From an uncultured Ruminococcus sp. (lineage in GTDB: Bacteria; Bacillota; Clostridia; Oscillospirales; Ruminococcaceae): a stretch of 16,815 nucleotides of DNA. The position numbers were made by a program, and so were the translations under genes. Location of the stretch: NCBI GenBank assembly GCA_937894495.1, contig CALCRR010000071.1, positions 1 through 16,815 on the forward strand, written 5' to 3'. Positions 6,485-12,752 of this stretch are shown here, piece by piece. A model generated the notes under the pieces. That model was not told the origin of the DNA. It searched no databases and saw nothing but the letters and a program-made list of their open reading frames with translations. Numbering within the stretch: position 1 is the first letter of the stretch; every line of letters starts with the position of its first letter.

Positions 6485-7030
6485 TTACTGCTGCCACGAC
6501 GGTATCACCGTCTGCACCTCAGACAGATAATCCTTATAGATATATCCGCTCATAGGACCGTCAACGTTCATAAAGGTTATCTTTACATAGCCGTTGTCCT
6601 CATACTCCAGCACAGTCACCTCGATACCGGGGGACATACAGATGATATTCTCCGACTCGTTAGAGGGCTCGGTATGCAGGTAGGCATACTCGGTGATATA
6701 CATAACGCCTATGCCCTCCTCCTCAGCCTGCGAGCTTTCGTCCTCGCTGCTGTCGTTATATGAGCTGTCAGAGTCTCCGCTGACGCTTGTTACGGCAGGT
6801 GCAGCCTGTGACGAGCTTTCATCATAGGAAGGCTCCTCGGCTATATCGGTATTGATGGTGGCAGTATCAAGCCCTGCGGGCACCTTAGCCGAGTTGCTGC
6901 TGAAAAGCACTCTCGAAAAAATAAACACCACTCCCAGCAGGAAGATACCTGCAACAATTATAGAAGCCGCAGCCCCGCCCGAGGTCACCGTTATGCGCTC
7001 CTCATTTTTATCTATATCCTTATTTTCCAT
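6485..7030 (-). CDS. Membrane-anchored SH3-domain protein
   Basis: A 181-aa protein with a short charged cytoplasmic N-terminus, one membrane helix at about residues 21-42 (IIVAGIFLLGVVFIFSRVL), a low-complexity Ser/Asp/Glu-rich linker (about 65-112) and a C-terminal bacterial SH3 fold (about 115-175, YITEYAYLHTEPSNESENII and GYVKITF...GYIYKDYL). Such domains usually bind cell-wall peptides, so an envelope-facing role is likely; no catalytic domain is present. The ATG at 7030 has AGGAGATAATT before it. The frame stays open to 7144, but that extension runs through the promoter and a repeat and was rejected. It leads a two-gene unit with the metallopeptidase and has a perfect consensus promoter 41 nt upstream. 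Confidence 0.85.
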   Translation of the reverse strand: MENKDIDKNEERITVTSGGAAASIIVAGIFLLGVVFIFSRVLFSSNSAKVPAGLDTATINTDIAEEPSYDESSSQAAPAVTSVSGDSDSSYNDSSEDESSQAEEEGIGVMYITEYAYLHTEPSNESENIICMSPGIEVTVLEYEDNGYVKITFMNVDGPMSGYIYKDYLSEVQTVIPSWQQ

Positions 7031-7070
7031 AATTATCTCCTGTTTTCGATATTTATCGTCATTATAAAAC

Positions 7071-7099
7071 ATTATAATCCATTTCCCCAATTCTGTCAA
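7071..7099 (-). promoter_or_regulatory. Perfect-consensus sigma-A promoter
   Basis: Minus strand TTGACA (7094-7099), 17-bp spacer, TATAAT (7071-7076). The spacer holds GGGGAAAT at the same place as in the promoter at 9403-9431, and both promoters border a repeat copy. Confidence 0.9.
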
Positions 7100-7109
7100 G
7101 ATTTTATTT

Positions 7110-7325
7110 CCCCACGTCCTCGCCGGACGGGGTGTTTCCCCCACCTATCGCACTATTGTGGAGTGGGCAAAAGGTCGAGTCCTCCCCGGAGGGGAGGGGG
7201 AGCTTTTGTGACTGCTAGTATTTTGATGGCTGCGCCAACCTTGAAAAATGTTGACTTTGTGCGCCGTAGGTAATTTTGTTCAGAATTTATTTCTCCCACT
7301 AAGACTGTGTGGGGGGGCTTCTCAA
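7110..7325 (+). repeat. Intergenic mosaic repeat, copy B
   Basis: Starts with GTCCTCGCCGGACGGGGTGT, then CCCCCACCTATCGCACTATT (7138 on), TCGAGTCC, the CCTCCCC-GGA-GGGGAGG hairpin (7180-7196), the GAGCTTTTGTGACTGCTAGT module, GCGCCAACCTTG, TTGTGCGCCGTAGGTAATTT and a TTTATTTCTCCCACTAAGAC end with GTGTGGGGG. It lacks the heptamer cassette present in copies A, C and D. Non-coding. Confidence 0.8.
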
Positions 7326-7329
7326 ATAA

Positions 7330-7475
7330 ACATTGGTCGTTAAAACGAGAAAACATCGTTAGCCCCTACAGACCTTGTTTTCTAAAACAAGGTTCGTCTC
7401 GCACTCGGCTGCCGCCCGAATGGGCATAAAATCGCCGATAGGCGATACCTCCAATTATGCATTATGCATTATGAA
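7330..7475. repeat. Array of short hairpins adjoining repeat copy B
   Basis: Four consecutive short inverted repeats: TCGTT/AACGA (about 7337-7348), CCTTGTTTT/AAAACAAGG (7373-7392), GCCC-GAAT-GGGC (about 7414-7425) and ATCGCC-GATA-GGCGAT (7431-7446). These are followed by a tandem ATTATGCATTATGCATTATG motif (about 7454-7473). A shortened inverted counterpart of the last part occurs at 222-238. No gene is visible. Confidence 0.55.
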
Positions 7476-7489
7476 TTATTTTATATCTC

Positions 7490-7531
7490 CTCAAATTAAA
7501 AACACTCCCGACAGCTTTTATCGGAAGTGTT
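7490..7531 (-). terminator. Rho-independent terminator of hom
   Basis: On the minus strand AACACTTCCGA pairs with TCGGGAGTGTT (7521-7531 with 7501-7511, one G-U pair) and is followed by TTTTAATTT. The G-U pair exists only in the minus-strand RNA, which supports this direction. It starts about 20 nt after the hom stop. Confidence 0.8.
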
Positions 7532-7551
7532 CAGTCAATATTATCCGCTTA

Positions 7552-8796
7552 TCAGAATATCCTTATCTTGCTTGCTATCTCAGCCGAGTGTGAAAGTATC
7601 GCCAGGTTAGCGTCTATGTCCGACTCCACCATGTTGGGGGTTATGAACGCCAGCTCGTTATCGGGTCTGTTCTCCCTCTCAATATACATAAGCTTGCCGA
7701 ACATCTCTGAGATGGCAGGCTTCAGCGCCTGTGCGTCATCAGCCTTTATGCGCACATACATTGAACAGTTGGTGTCCTTGTATCTCACCACGAATTTCTC
7801 GTCAAGGCTGGAGTCCTCCCAGCTGATGTTCAGCGCCTTGTGAATGTGCTTCAAGCAGTCGATGATATCACCCACCACTGCCGAAGCTGTAGGCAGCTTG
7901 CCTGCGCCTGCGCCGTAAAACAGCACATCGCCCACGCCGTCGCCGGTAACGCTTATGGCGTTGAAAACATCGTCAACGCTTGCCAGCAGGTTAGACTTGG
8001 GGACAAGCCTGGGGCAAACGATAGCGCTCAGCGTGCCGTCATCAAGCTTCTTCACCGAGCCTATCAGCTTGATAACATAGCCTGCATTTGCGGCATACTC
8101 AACATCGTCCAGCGTAACTCTGGTAATGCCCGATTTATGTATCATCTCGGGATAAATATGCTTGCCGTAGGCTAGTGAGCCCAGTATGCATATCTTGCGG
8201 CAGGCGTCGTCGCCCTCCACATCGGCGGTGGGGTCAGCCTCGGCATAGCCCAGCTGCTGCGCCAGCTTCAGTGCGTCCTCAAAGCTCATCTGGTCCTTTA
8301 TCATCTTGGTGAGTATAAAGTTGGTCGTGCCGTTCAAAATGCCCGATATCTGTAGTATCTGGTTACCTGCAAGGCACTTGTAGATAGGTCTGATGATAGG
8401 TATTCCTCCGCCGACGCTTGCCTCAAACAGATAGCTGCAATTATTATCCTGTGCTATCTTCAGAAGCTCGGCACCCTTGGCAGCCACAAGGGCTTTGTTA
8501 GATGTTACCACGCTCTTGCCCTTCTGCAAAAGTCTTTTGGTGTAGTCATAGGCAAAGGTGGTACCTCCCACTACCTCGGCAACTACCTCTATCTCGTCAT
8601 CGTTGAGAATGGTCTCAAAATCATGCACTATCCTGTCAGCAAAGGGCGAGTCGGGGAAATCCCTGATATCAAGGATATACTTGATATCGCACTCTCTGCC
8701 TATCTTCTTGTTGATAGACTCCCTGTTCTTCATAAAAAGCTCAACAGTACCCGAGCCCACAACACCGTAACCGATCACTGCAACATTTTTTGACAT
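7552..8796 (-). CDS. hom: Homoserine dehydrogenase
   Basis: NAD(P)-dependent cytosolic reduction of aspartate semialdehyde to homoserine, the branch step toward threonine and methionine. The protein has 414 aa. The N-terminal Rossmann fold starts with VIGYGVVGSG (7-16), and SNKALVA (99-105) carries the catalytic-site lysine region. The homoserine-binding core is SGILNGTTNF (151-160), and AEADPTADVEGDDACRK ends at the catalytic lysine K201. A C-terminal region from about 335 (DTNCSMYVRI...) resembles an ACT domain, which in this family senses threonine. ATG at 8796 follows AGAGGAATTATTT. Downstream of the ACT-domain gene (115-nt gap) and followed by a terminator, so the pair is likely one operon driven from 9403-9431. 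Confidence 0.96.
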   Translation of the reverse strand: MSKNVAVIGYGVVGSGTVELFMKNRESINKKIGRECDIKYILDIRDFPDSPFADRIVHDFETILNDDEIEVVAEVVGGTTFAYDYTKRLLQKGKSVVTSNKALVAAKGAELLKIAQDNNCSYLFEASVGGGIPIIRPIYKCLAGNQILQISGILNGTTNFILTKMIKDQMSFEDALKLAQQLGYAEADPTADVEGDDACRKICILGSLAYGKHIYPEMIHKSGITRVTLDDVEYAANAGYVIKLIGSVKKLDDGTLSAIVCPRLVPKSNLLASVDDVFNAISVTGDGVGDVLFYGAGAGKLPTASAVVGDIIDCLKHIHKALNISWEDSSLDEKFVVRYKDTNCSMYVRIKADDAQALKPAISEMFGKLMYIERENRPDNELAFITPNMVESDIDANLAILSHSAEIASKIRIF

Positions 8797-8911
8797 AAAT
8801 AATTCCTCTTCCTATTCTATAATTTTATTATTACCATATTATTACCATTTAAAAAGGCGGCAATTCGCTTTAAAGCCAAAGATCGCATTTCTCCAAGTCG
8901 GGATCAAAACC

Positions 8912-9358
8912 TCATTCTCCCGAAATGATCTTGACATCAACGACTCCCCCCACCTTGGCGAGCTCCTCCGTGAGCACCGAGGTATTAAGGCTGCCCCTGT
9001 CGAACCTTACCGACACCGTCACCGTAGCCACCGAATCGACGGGGATATTCTGGTTAATGGTCAGTATATTCGCATTGAGCTCATACAGCTTTGAGATGAT
9101 AGACGACAGCACGCCCTTTTCGTCCCTGAGTATACAGTAGACCGAAACTATGTTATTGGTCAGCCGCTCCTCATAGTTAAAGACCGAGTCCTTATATTTA
9201 TAGTAGGCGCTTCTGGATATCCCCACTGCCCTGCAAGCCTCCGTCGAGGTCGAGACCTCACCCCTGGCTTTCATACGCTTGGCAGCCAGCACTTTAAGCA
9301 CGATATCAGGCAGCACCTCCGAGTTCACTACCACCAGTGCCGATCTGTTCTCAGCCAC
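8912..9358 (-). CDS. pheB: ACT-domain regulator of the UPF0735/PheB family
   Basis: Small cytosolic protein (148 aa; B. subtilis PheB 147 aa). The N-terminal part has a helix-turn-helix-like stretch, VSTSTEACRAVGISRSAYYKYKD (about 40-62), and the C-terminal ACT domain spans about 72-145 (IVSVYCILRDEKGVLSSIIS, then NANILTINQNIP). ACT domains bind amino acids; a regulatory role in aromatic or aspartate-family synthesis is inferred from the family and the neighbouring hom. The start is a GTG at 9358 with AGGAGGTGAACTTTCC immediately upstream. The frame is open to an ATG at 9403, but that overlaps the -10 box. A weak TGCAAA/TTTGCA hairpin abuts the ribosome site. Confidence 0.9.
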   Translation of the reverse strand: MAENRSALVVVNSEVLPDIVLKVLAAKRMKARGEVSTSTEACRAVGISRSAYYKYKDSVFNYEERLTNNIVSVYCILRDEKGVLSSIISKLYELNANILTINQNIPVDSVATVTVSVRFDRGSLNTSVLTEELAKVGGVVDVKIISGE

Positions 9359-9402
9359 GGAAAGTTCACCTCCTGCAAACAACTGTATTTGCAACACATA
9401 CA

Positions 9403-9431
9403 ACTATACCATATTTCCCCTGATTTGTCAA
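9403..9431 (-). promoter_or_regulatory. Sigma-A promoter of pheB-hom
   Basis: Minus strand TTGACA (9426-9431), 17-bp spacer with GGGGAAAT, TATAGT (9403-9408). The 45-nt leader is too short for a T-box. Confidence 0.88.
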
Positions 9432-9443
9432 GCTTTTTTGTTT

Positions 9444-9842
9444 CCCCCACCTATCGCACTATTGTGGGGGGCGGCAGGTACTCGAGTCCTCCCCGGAGGG
9501 GAGGGGGAGCTTTTGTGGCTGCTAGTATTTTGTGACGCTGCGCGAACCTTGGGAACGAGTGTATTTGTGCGGTTTACCGCATTACTTGGTAAACTTTTTT
9601 TCTAGCCACTAGCACTCTAACGACTAGCGACTAGCAGGCTAACCCTGCAAAATGATGACTTGGTGCGCCGTAGGTAATTTTGTTCAGAATTTATTTTCCC
9701 CACTAAGACTGTGTGGAGGTTTTCAGGAACTTTACATTTGTACGTTTTATCGCATAATTTTGTAAACCGTTTTCTTACCTCTTACTTCTTACATCTTACC
9801 TCTAAAAGCCCCTAGCTCTCTAACGACTAGCGACTAACAGCT
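9444..9842 (+). repeat. Intergenic mosaic repeat, copy C
   Basis: Contains, in order: CCCCCACCTATCGCACTATT; TCGAGTCC plus the CCTCCCC-GGA-GGGGAGG hairpin; GAGCTTTTGTGGCTGCTAGT through GCGCGAACCTTG; GTTTACC-x9-GGTAAAC (about 9570-9593); a CTAGCCA-type array (9602-9640) ending in GGCTAACCCTG; TTGGTGCGCCGTAGGTAATT; CCCCACTAAGACTGTGTGG; a second TTTTATCGCAT...GTAAA module; a CTTACCT-type array (about 9774-9800); and a further CTAACGACTAGCGACTAACA stretch running up to the antiporter stop codon. Fills the 9359-9847 gap apart from the promoter; no gene. Confidence 0.8.
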
Positions 9843-9847
9843 TACCT

Positions 9848-11038
9848 TCAATTATGAATTGGTTCAGGGTCGGGGGATTTGGAATACAAGAATTTGAGGA
9901 GTATAGGCGTGACTATGCTTGATACTATTATAAGCAGTATCACCGCAGTGAAGTATGACGGGTCTATTATCTTCATACCCAGACCCTTGTTGGTGATTAT
10001 CAGCGCCACTTCTCCCCTAGTCATCATGCCTGCGCCTATTTTAAGGCTGTCGATACCGCTGAATTTGCAGCACCTTGCCACCAGACCGCAGCCTATCACC
10101 TTGCTCAGCATAGCCGTGAGCACAAATGCCAGCGAGAACACTATCATGCTGCTGTCGATATGGCTCAGGTCGGTTTTAAGACCTATGCCCACGAAAAATA
10201 TGGGGGCAAAAAACATATAGCCGTTAACGTTCACCTTTCTGTCGATATACTCGGCGTCACGCACGTTGCAGAGTATTATGCCTGCTATGTAAGCGCCCGT
10301 GATATCTGCAATGCCGAAGTATTTCTCGGCGACATAAGCCATTATAAAGCATAAGCTCAGTGCGATAATGGGTATTCTTCTGGTATGGGGGTATCTTTCG
10401 TCCACCACCTTGAATATCCTGTAGATAAAATAGCCAAGAATAAAGGATATAGCAAGAAACATAAATATCCTGCCCGTTACGGCAGCAGTGTTGCTCTCGG
10501 GGTCTTTGAAGCCCAGCACAAAGGTGAGGACTATAATGCCGACGATATCGTCGATTATAGCGGCGCTGAGGATAGTCTGCCCCACGTGACCTTTAAGGCA
10601 GCCCATTTCTTTAAGCGTCTCAACGGTTATGCCCACCGAGGTGGCGGTTATTATGCAGCCTATGAACAGCGCCTTGAAAAACTCGTCACTGCCCACCGCC
10701 GCAAAGCCGTGGAAGCACATATAAAGCAGCGTACCGCACACCAGCGGCACCGCCACGCCTGCGCAGGCTATCAGCAGCGCCACAAAGCCCGATTTTTTCA
10801 GCTCCTGCAGATTAGTCTCCAGTCCTGCCGAGAACATTATAAGTATAACGCCTATCTCAGCCATCTGGCTGATAAAATCGTTGGGCTTAAGCACCCCCAG
10901 CAGGCAGGGTCCTATTATCAGTCCTGCTATCATCTCCCCCACCACCATAGGCGCCTTGCATTTTCTGGCAACAAGTCCCATAAGCTTTGCGACTATTATA
11001 ATTATCGCAAGGTCTTTAAGGATCTCATAGGTCTTCAT
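9848..11038 (-). CDS. Cation:proton antiporter (CPA2, Kef/NapA type)
   Basis: Polytopic inner-membrane Na+ or K+/H+ exchanger, 396 aa, about 12 hydrophobic helices filling the protein. It covers only the Na_H_Exchanger domain; the TrkA-N/RCK regulatory domain of KefB/C is missing. GEMIAGLIIGPCLLG (34-48) is the helix-2 signature. SAAIIDDIVGIIVL carries the paired aspartates D163-D164, typical of electrogenic NapA/NhaA-like exchangers. GAGMMTRGEVALIIT near 335-349 is the conserved late-helix motif. ATG at 11038 follows AAGGAAG at 8 nt. The last codons before TGA run into the AATTATGAATT-type repeat at 9848-9860, so the C-terminus may have been altered by repeat insertion. Monocistronic; no clear terminator seen downstream. 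Confidence 0.92.
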   Translation of the reverse strand: MKTYEILKDLAIIIIVAKLMGLVARKCKAPMVVGEMIAGLIIGPCLLGVLKPNDFISQMAEIGVILIMFSAGLETNLQELKKSGFVALLIACAGVAVPLVCGTLLYMCFHGFAAVGSDEFFKALFIGCIITATSVGITVETLKEMGCLKGHVGQTILSAAIIDDIVGIIVLTFVLGFKDPESNTAAVTGRIFMFLAISFILGYFIYRIFKVVDERYPHTRRIPIIALSLCFIMAYVAEKYFGIADITGAYIAGIILCNVRDAEYIDRKVNVNGYMFFAPIFFVGIGLKTDLSHIDSSMIVFSLAFVLTAMLSKVIGCGLVARCCKFSGIDSLKIGAGMMTRGEVALIITNKGLGMKIIDPSYFTAVILLIIVSSIVTPILLKFLYSKSPDPEPIHN

Positions 11039-11073
11039 TGATATACTTCCTTTCAGGTGTTTTCATAGCTTTT

Positions 11074-11085
11074 ATTATATCATGG
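11074..11085 (-). promoter_or_regulatory. Extended -10 promoter of the antiporter
   Basis: Minus strand TGATATAAT (-10 at 11074-11079 with an upstream TG), 35 nt before the start codon. No good -35 box at 16-18 bp. The same TGATATAATAAA string recurs at about 11200-11211, possibly a second, distal start. Confidence 0.55.
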
Positions 11086-11124
11086 AGCCGAACGGTCTTG
11101 CTTGCAAGGGTTCTGAGGTGAAAT

Positions 11125-11210
11125 GATACAATAAAGCTGTGAGCGGCAACCCACAAGCGGAGCTTTGCTCAGCAGTCGATACGCAGCATGGGCTGCGGCT
11201 TTATTATATC
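11125..11210 (-). other. Hairpin-rich leader with 13-bp near-perfect inverted termini
   Basis: GATACAATAAAGC (11125-11137) and GCTTTATTATATC (11198-11210) match as inverted repeats at 12 of 13 positions. The interior has GCAGC/GCTGC (about 11183-11195) and GAGC-TTT-GCTC (about 11160-11170) stems. It could be a transcribed leader of the antiporter if the distal TGATATAAT is used, or a small MITE-like element. No riboswitch class was recognised. Confidence 0.35.
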
Positions 11211-11270
11211 ACATTATCTCACATAAAATGGTTAATAATTATAGTCTTAAATATTAATTAACAAAATAAT

Positions 11271-11299
11271 AGTCGGTAAACCGATTTGATCTACCGACT
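11271..11299 (-). terminator. Terminator of the zinc-ribbon gene
   Basis: AGTCGGTA (11271-11278) pairs with TACCGACT (11292-11299). On the minus strand it is followed by ATTATTTTGTTAATT, a mediocre U-tract. It starts 6 nt after the gene's stop. Confidence 0.65.
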
Positions 11300-11305
11300 G
11301 ATAAT

Positions 11306-12163
11306 TCATCTGTATCTGCCGCAGCTGCGGCAAAAGCTGGAACTTAATGGGTTTACTTCTCTGCAGCTCATACATACCCATTCGTTATCATATTTCTTTA
11401 CATACGAATTTACTTCTCTCTGTTTTTCTTTTTTCAATAATTCCTTATTTCTGGCAGAATTCTTTTGATTTTGTTCTTTAATAACTTGTCTTAACTGAGT
11501 ATCAGCAAAAGCCAAAAAAACTATACATGCTATGATCAATGCATATATCACAGGGCTTAAATTCAAGAAATTTATTCCGATCGGCATAGCCAGTCCGTCA
11601 TTTAATGACAGATTTACAAGATATACCATAACTGCCATAGCGATGTTATCGCCAAGCATATATCCTAATACGACCTTGGATCTAGTCCAGAAATCTGCAT
11701 CTCCATATCCTGTATTACTGTAGTGATCCAACACCTTTACAAAATTAAAAGCAGCTATAAGAAAAACACCAAGGTAAATTACAATTGGCACTGTCAGCAC
11801 TGCAGAAACTTCACCGCCTTCGTCCTTTAGCAATTTTACAAGCTTGAACCACCCCCAAAATGAGAAAGAACTATCTATCGTTGAACCGCTCATGAATATA
11901 TTTACAGCATATTCTAAAGCCGGTATTGAATAGACCTTATAGAAGGGTGTACACAATATTACTATCAAAACAATCATCATAGGAAATCTAAAATGACTGT
12001 TACTGTAAGAATTATCTTTTTTTATCATGTCGTAGGCGCTCGGAACATTACCGTAATAAATATCTCGGGGACGATCGTTAGATTGAGCTATCACTGCAGC
12101 CCCACATTCACCGCAAAATGAATCTCCGTTATTCAGTTTTTTACCACATTTGCTGCAAAACAT
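11306..12163 (-). CDS. Membrane protein with N- and C-terminal zinc ribbons
   Basis: A 285-aa protein not assignable to a characterised family. It has two zinc ribbons with identical CxxC-x10-CxxC spacing: C3, C6, C17, C20 (MFCSKCGKK... SFCGECG, the zinc_ribbon_2 type) and C264, C267, C278, C281 (CMSCREV...FCRSCGRYR). Between them are about four hydrophobic segments: FPMMIVLIVILCTPF, VPIVIYLGVFLIAAF, NIAMAVMVYLVNL and PVIYALIIACIVFLAF. Both ribbons are probably cytoplasmic if the helix number is even. The ATG at 12163 has GGAGGAATCATAT before it; a TTG at 12178 would cover the ribosome site. Codon use is clearly more AT-rich than that of the neighbours, which may mean acquisition. It is divergent from an XRE regulator sharing the promoter gap. 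Confidence 0.8.
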   Translation of the reverse strand: MFCSKCGKKLNNGDSFCGECGAAVIAQSNDRPRDIYYGNVPSAYDMIKKDNSYSNSHFRFPMMIVLIVILCTPFYKVYSIPALEYAVNIFMSGSTIDSSFSFWGWFKLVKLLKDEGGEVSAVLTVPIVIYLGVFLIAAFNFVKVLDHYSNTGYGDADFWTRSKVVLGYMLGDNIAMAVMVYLVNLSLNDGLAMPIGINFLNLSPVIYALIIACIVFLAFADTQLRQVIKEQNQKNSARNKELLKKEKQREVNSYVKKYDNEWVCMSCREVNPLSSSFCRSCGRYR

Positions 12164-12218
12164 ATATGATTCCTCCAAATGGCAGTTAATTAAGCTGTAT
12201 GGATTACTAATTGTATTA

Positions 12219-12247
12219 ATTATAAATCTTTACGGCTTAAAAGTCAA
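12219..12247 (-). promoter_or_regulatory. Sigma-A promoter of the zinc-ribbon gene
   Basis: Minus strand TTGACT (12242-12247), 17 bp, TATAAT (12219-12224). Confidence 0.82.
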
Positions 12248-12280
12248 CCGTTTGAGGTGTTAATGTGGTAAAATTGTTAT
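12244..12280 (+). promoter_or_regulatory. Divergent promoter of the XRE gene with candidate operator
   Basis: Plus strand TTGAGG (12252-12257), 17 bp, TGTTAT; alternatively an extended -10 TGGTAAAAT. TCAACCGTTTGA (12244-12255) has inverted TCAA/TTGA arms and overlaps the -35 boxes of both divergent promoters, a natural place for the XRE protein to bind. Operator assignment is an inference. Confidence 0.5.
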
Positions 12281-12307
12281 ATATCCTAAAAATGCGGAGG
12301 TTTTTTT

Positions 12308-12634
12308 ATGTATTTTTATCAGAGATTAAGAGATCTAAGAGAAGATTTTGATAAAACTCAGAAAGAGATCGCTGATTATCTTGGGATAGTTTCAACCCAA
12401 TACCAAAGATACGAAAGTGGAAAACGTGAGATACCGTATCATATGGTTATCTCCCTGTCTAAATTGTACAATGTTTCTGTTGATTATATCTCAGGTATAA
12501 CAAATGAAAAAACCGGGCTGTCGAAAAACTCGCTCGATGATGCAGAAATACTCTTAGTGACAAATTTCCGCCAACTTGACAGTATAAGTAAGGGAAGAAT
12601 ATTAGAAAGAATAGATATGATGCTGAAAAAATAA
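12308..12634 (+). CDS. XRE-family helix-turn-helix regulator
   Basis: A 108-aa DNA-binding protein. The Cro/CI-type HTH covers about residues 5-62: LRDLREDFDKTQKEIADYLG, recognition helix around STQYQRYESGKRE, then IPYHMVISLSKLYNVSVDYI and the typical SGITNEK end. The remaining roughly 40 residues (SLDDAEILLVTNFRQLD, then KGRILERIDMML) form a short helical tail like those used for dimerisation in small XRE regulators. ATG follows GGAGGTTTTTTT. The divergent placement with overlapping -35 boxes suggests that it regulates itself and the zinc-ribbon gene. AT-rich like that partner. No toxin or phage gene lies beside it. Confidence 0.88.
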   Translation: MYFYQRLRDLREDFDKTQKEIADYLGIVSTQYQRYESGKREIPYHMVISLSKLYNVSVDYISGITNEKTGLSKNSLDDAEILLVTNFRQLDSISKGRILERIDMMLKK

Positions 12635-12752
12635 TTTATTACTCTATAACAAGAAGTCGTATAATGCAAAAATAAGTGAATTATCACAAAAAATACACAA
12701 TAATGGGGTACAATAACTTATTATCTATATTTTTTATCGGGAGAATAACGCT

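Noticed and set aside
7153..7356. Minus-strand open frame within repeat copy B
   Set aside because: Entirely repeat sequence, with low-complexity proline/glycine ends; the same stretch is not open in the other copies.
9359..9402. T-box or amino-acid attenuator before pheB-hom
   Set aside because: The leader is about 45 nt and has no T-box sequence or leader peptide.
9774..9800. Heptamer arrays as a CRISPR
   Set aside because: Units are 7 nt with no spacers, and no cas genes are present.
10385..11041. Plus-strand open frame (218 codons) opposite the antiporter
   Set aside because: The His/Tyr/Lys-rich composition is the complement of a membrane protein; there is no ribosome site and the real antiporter lies on the minus strand.
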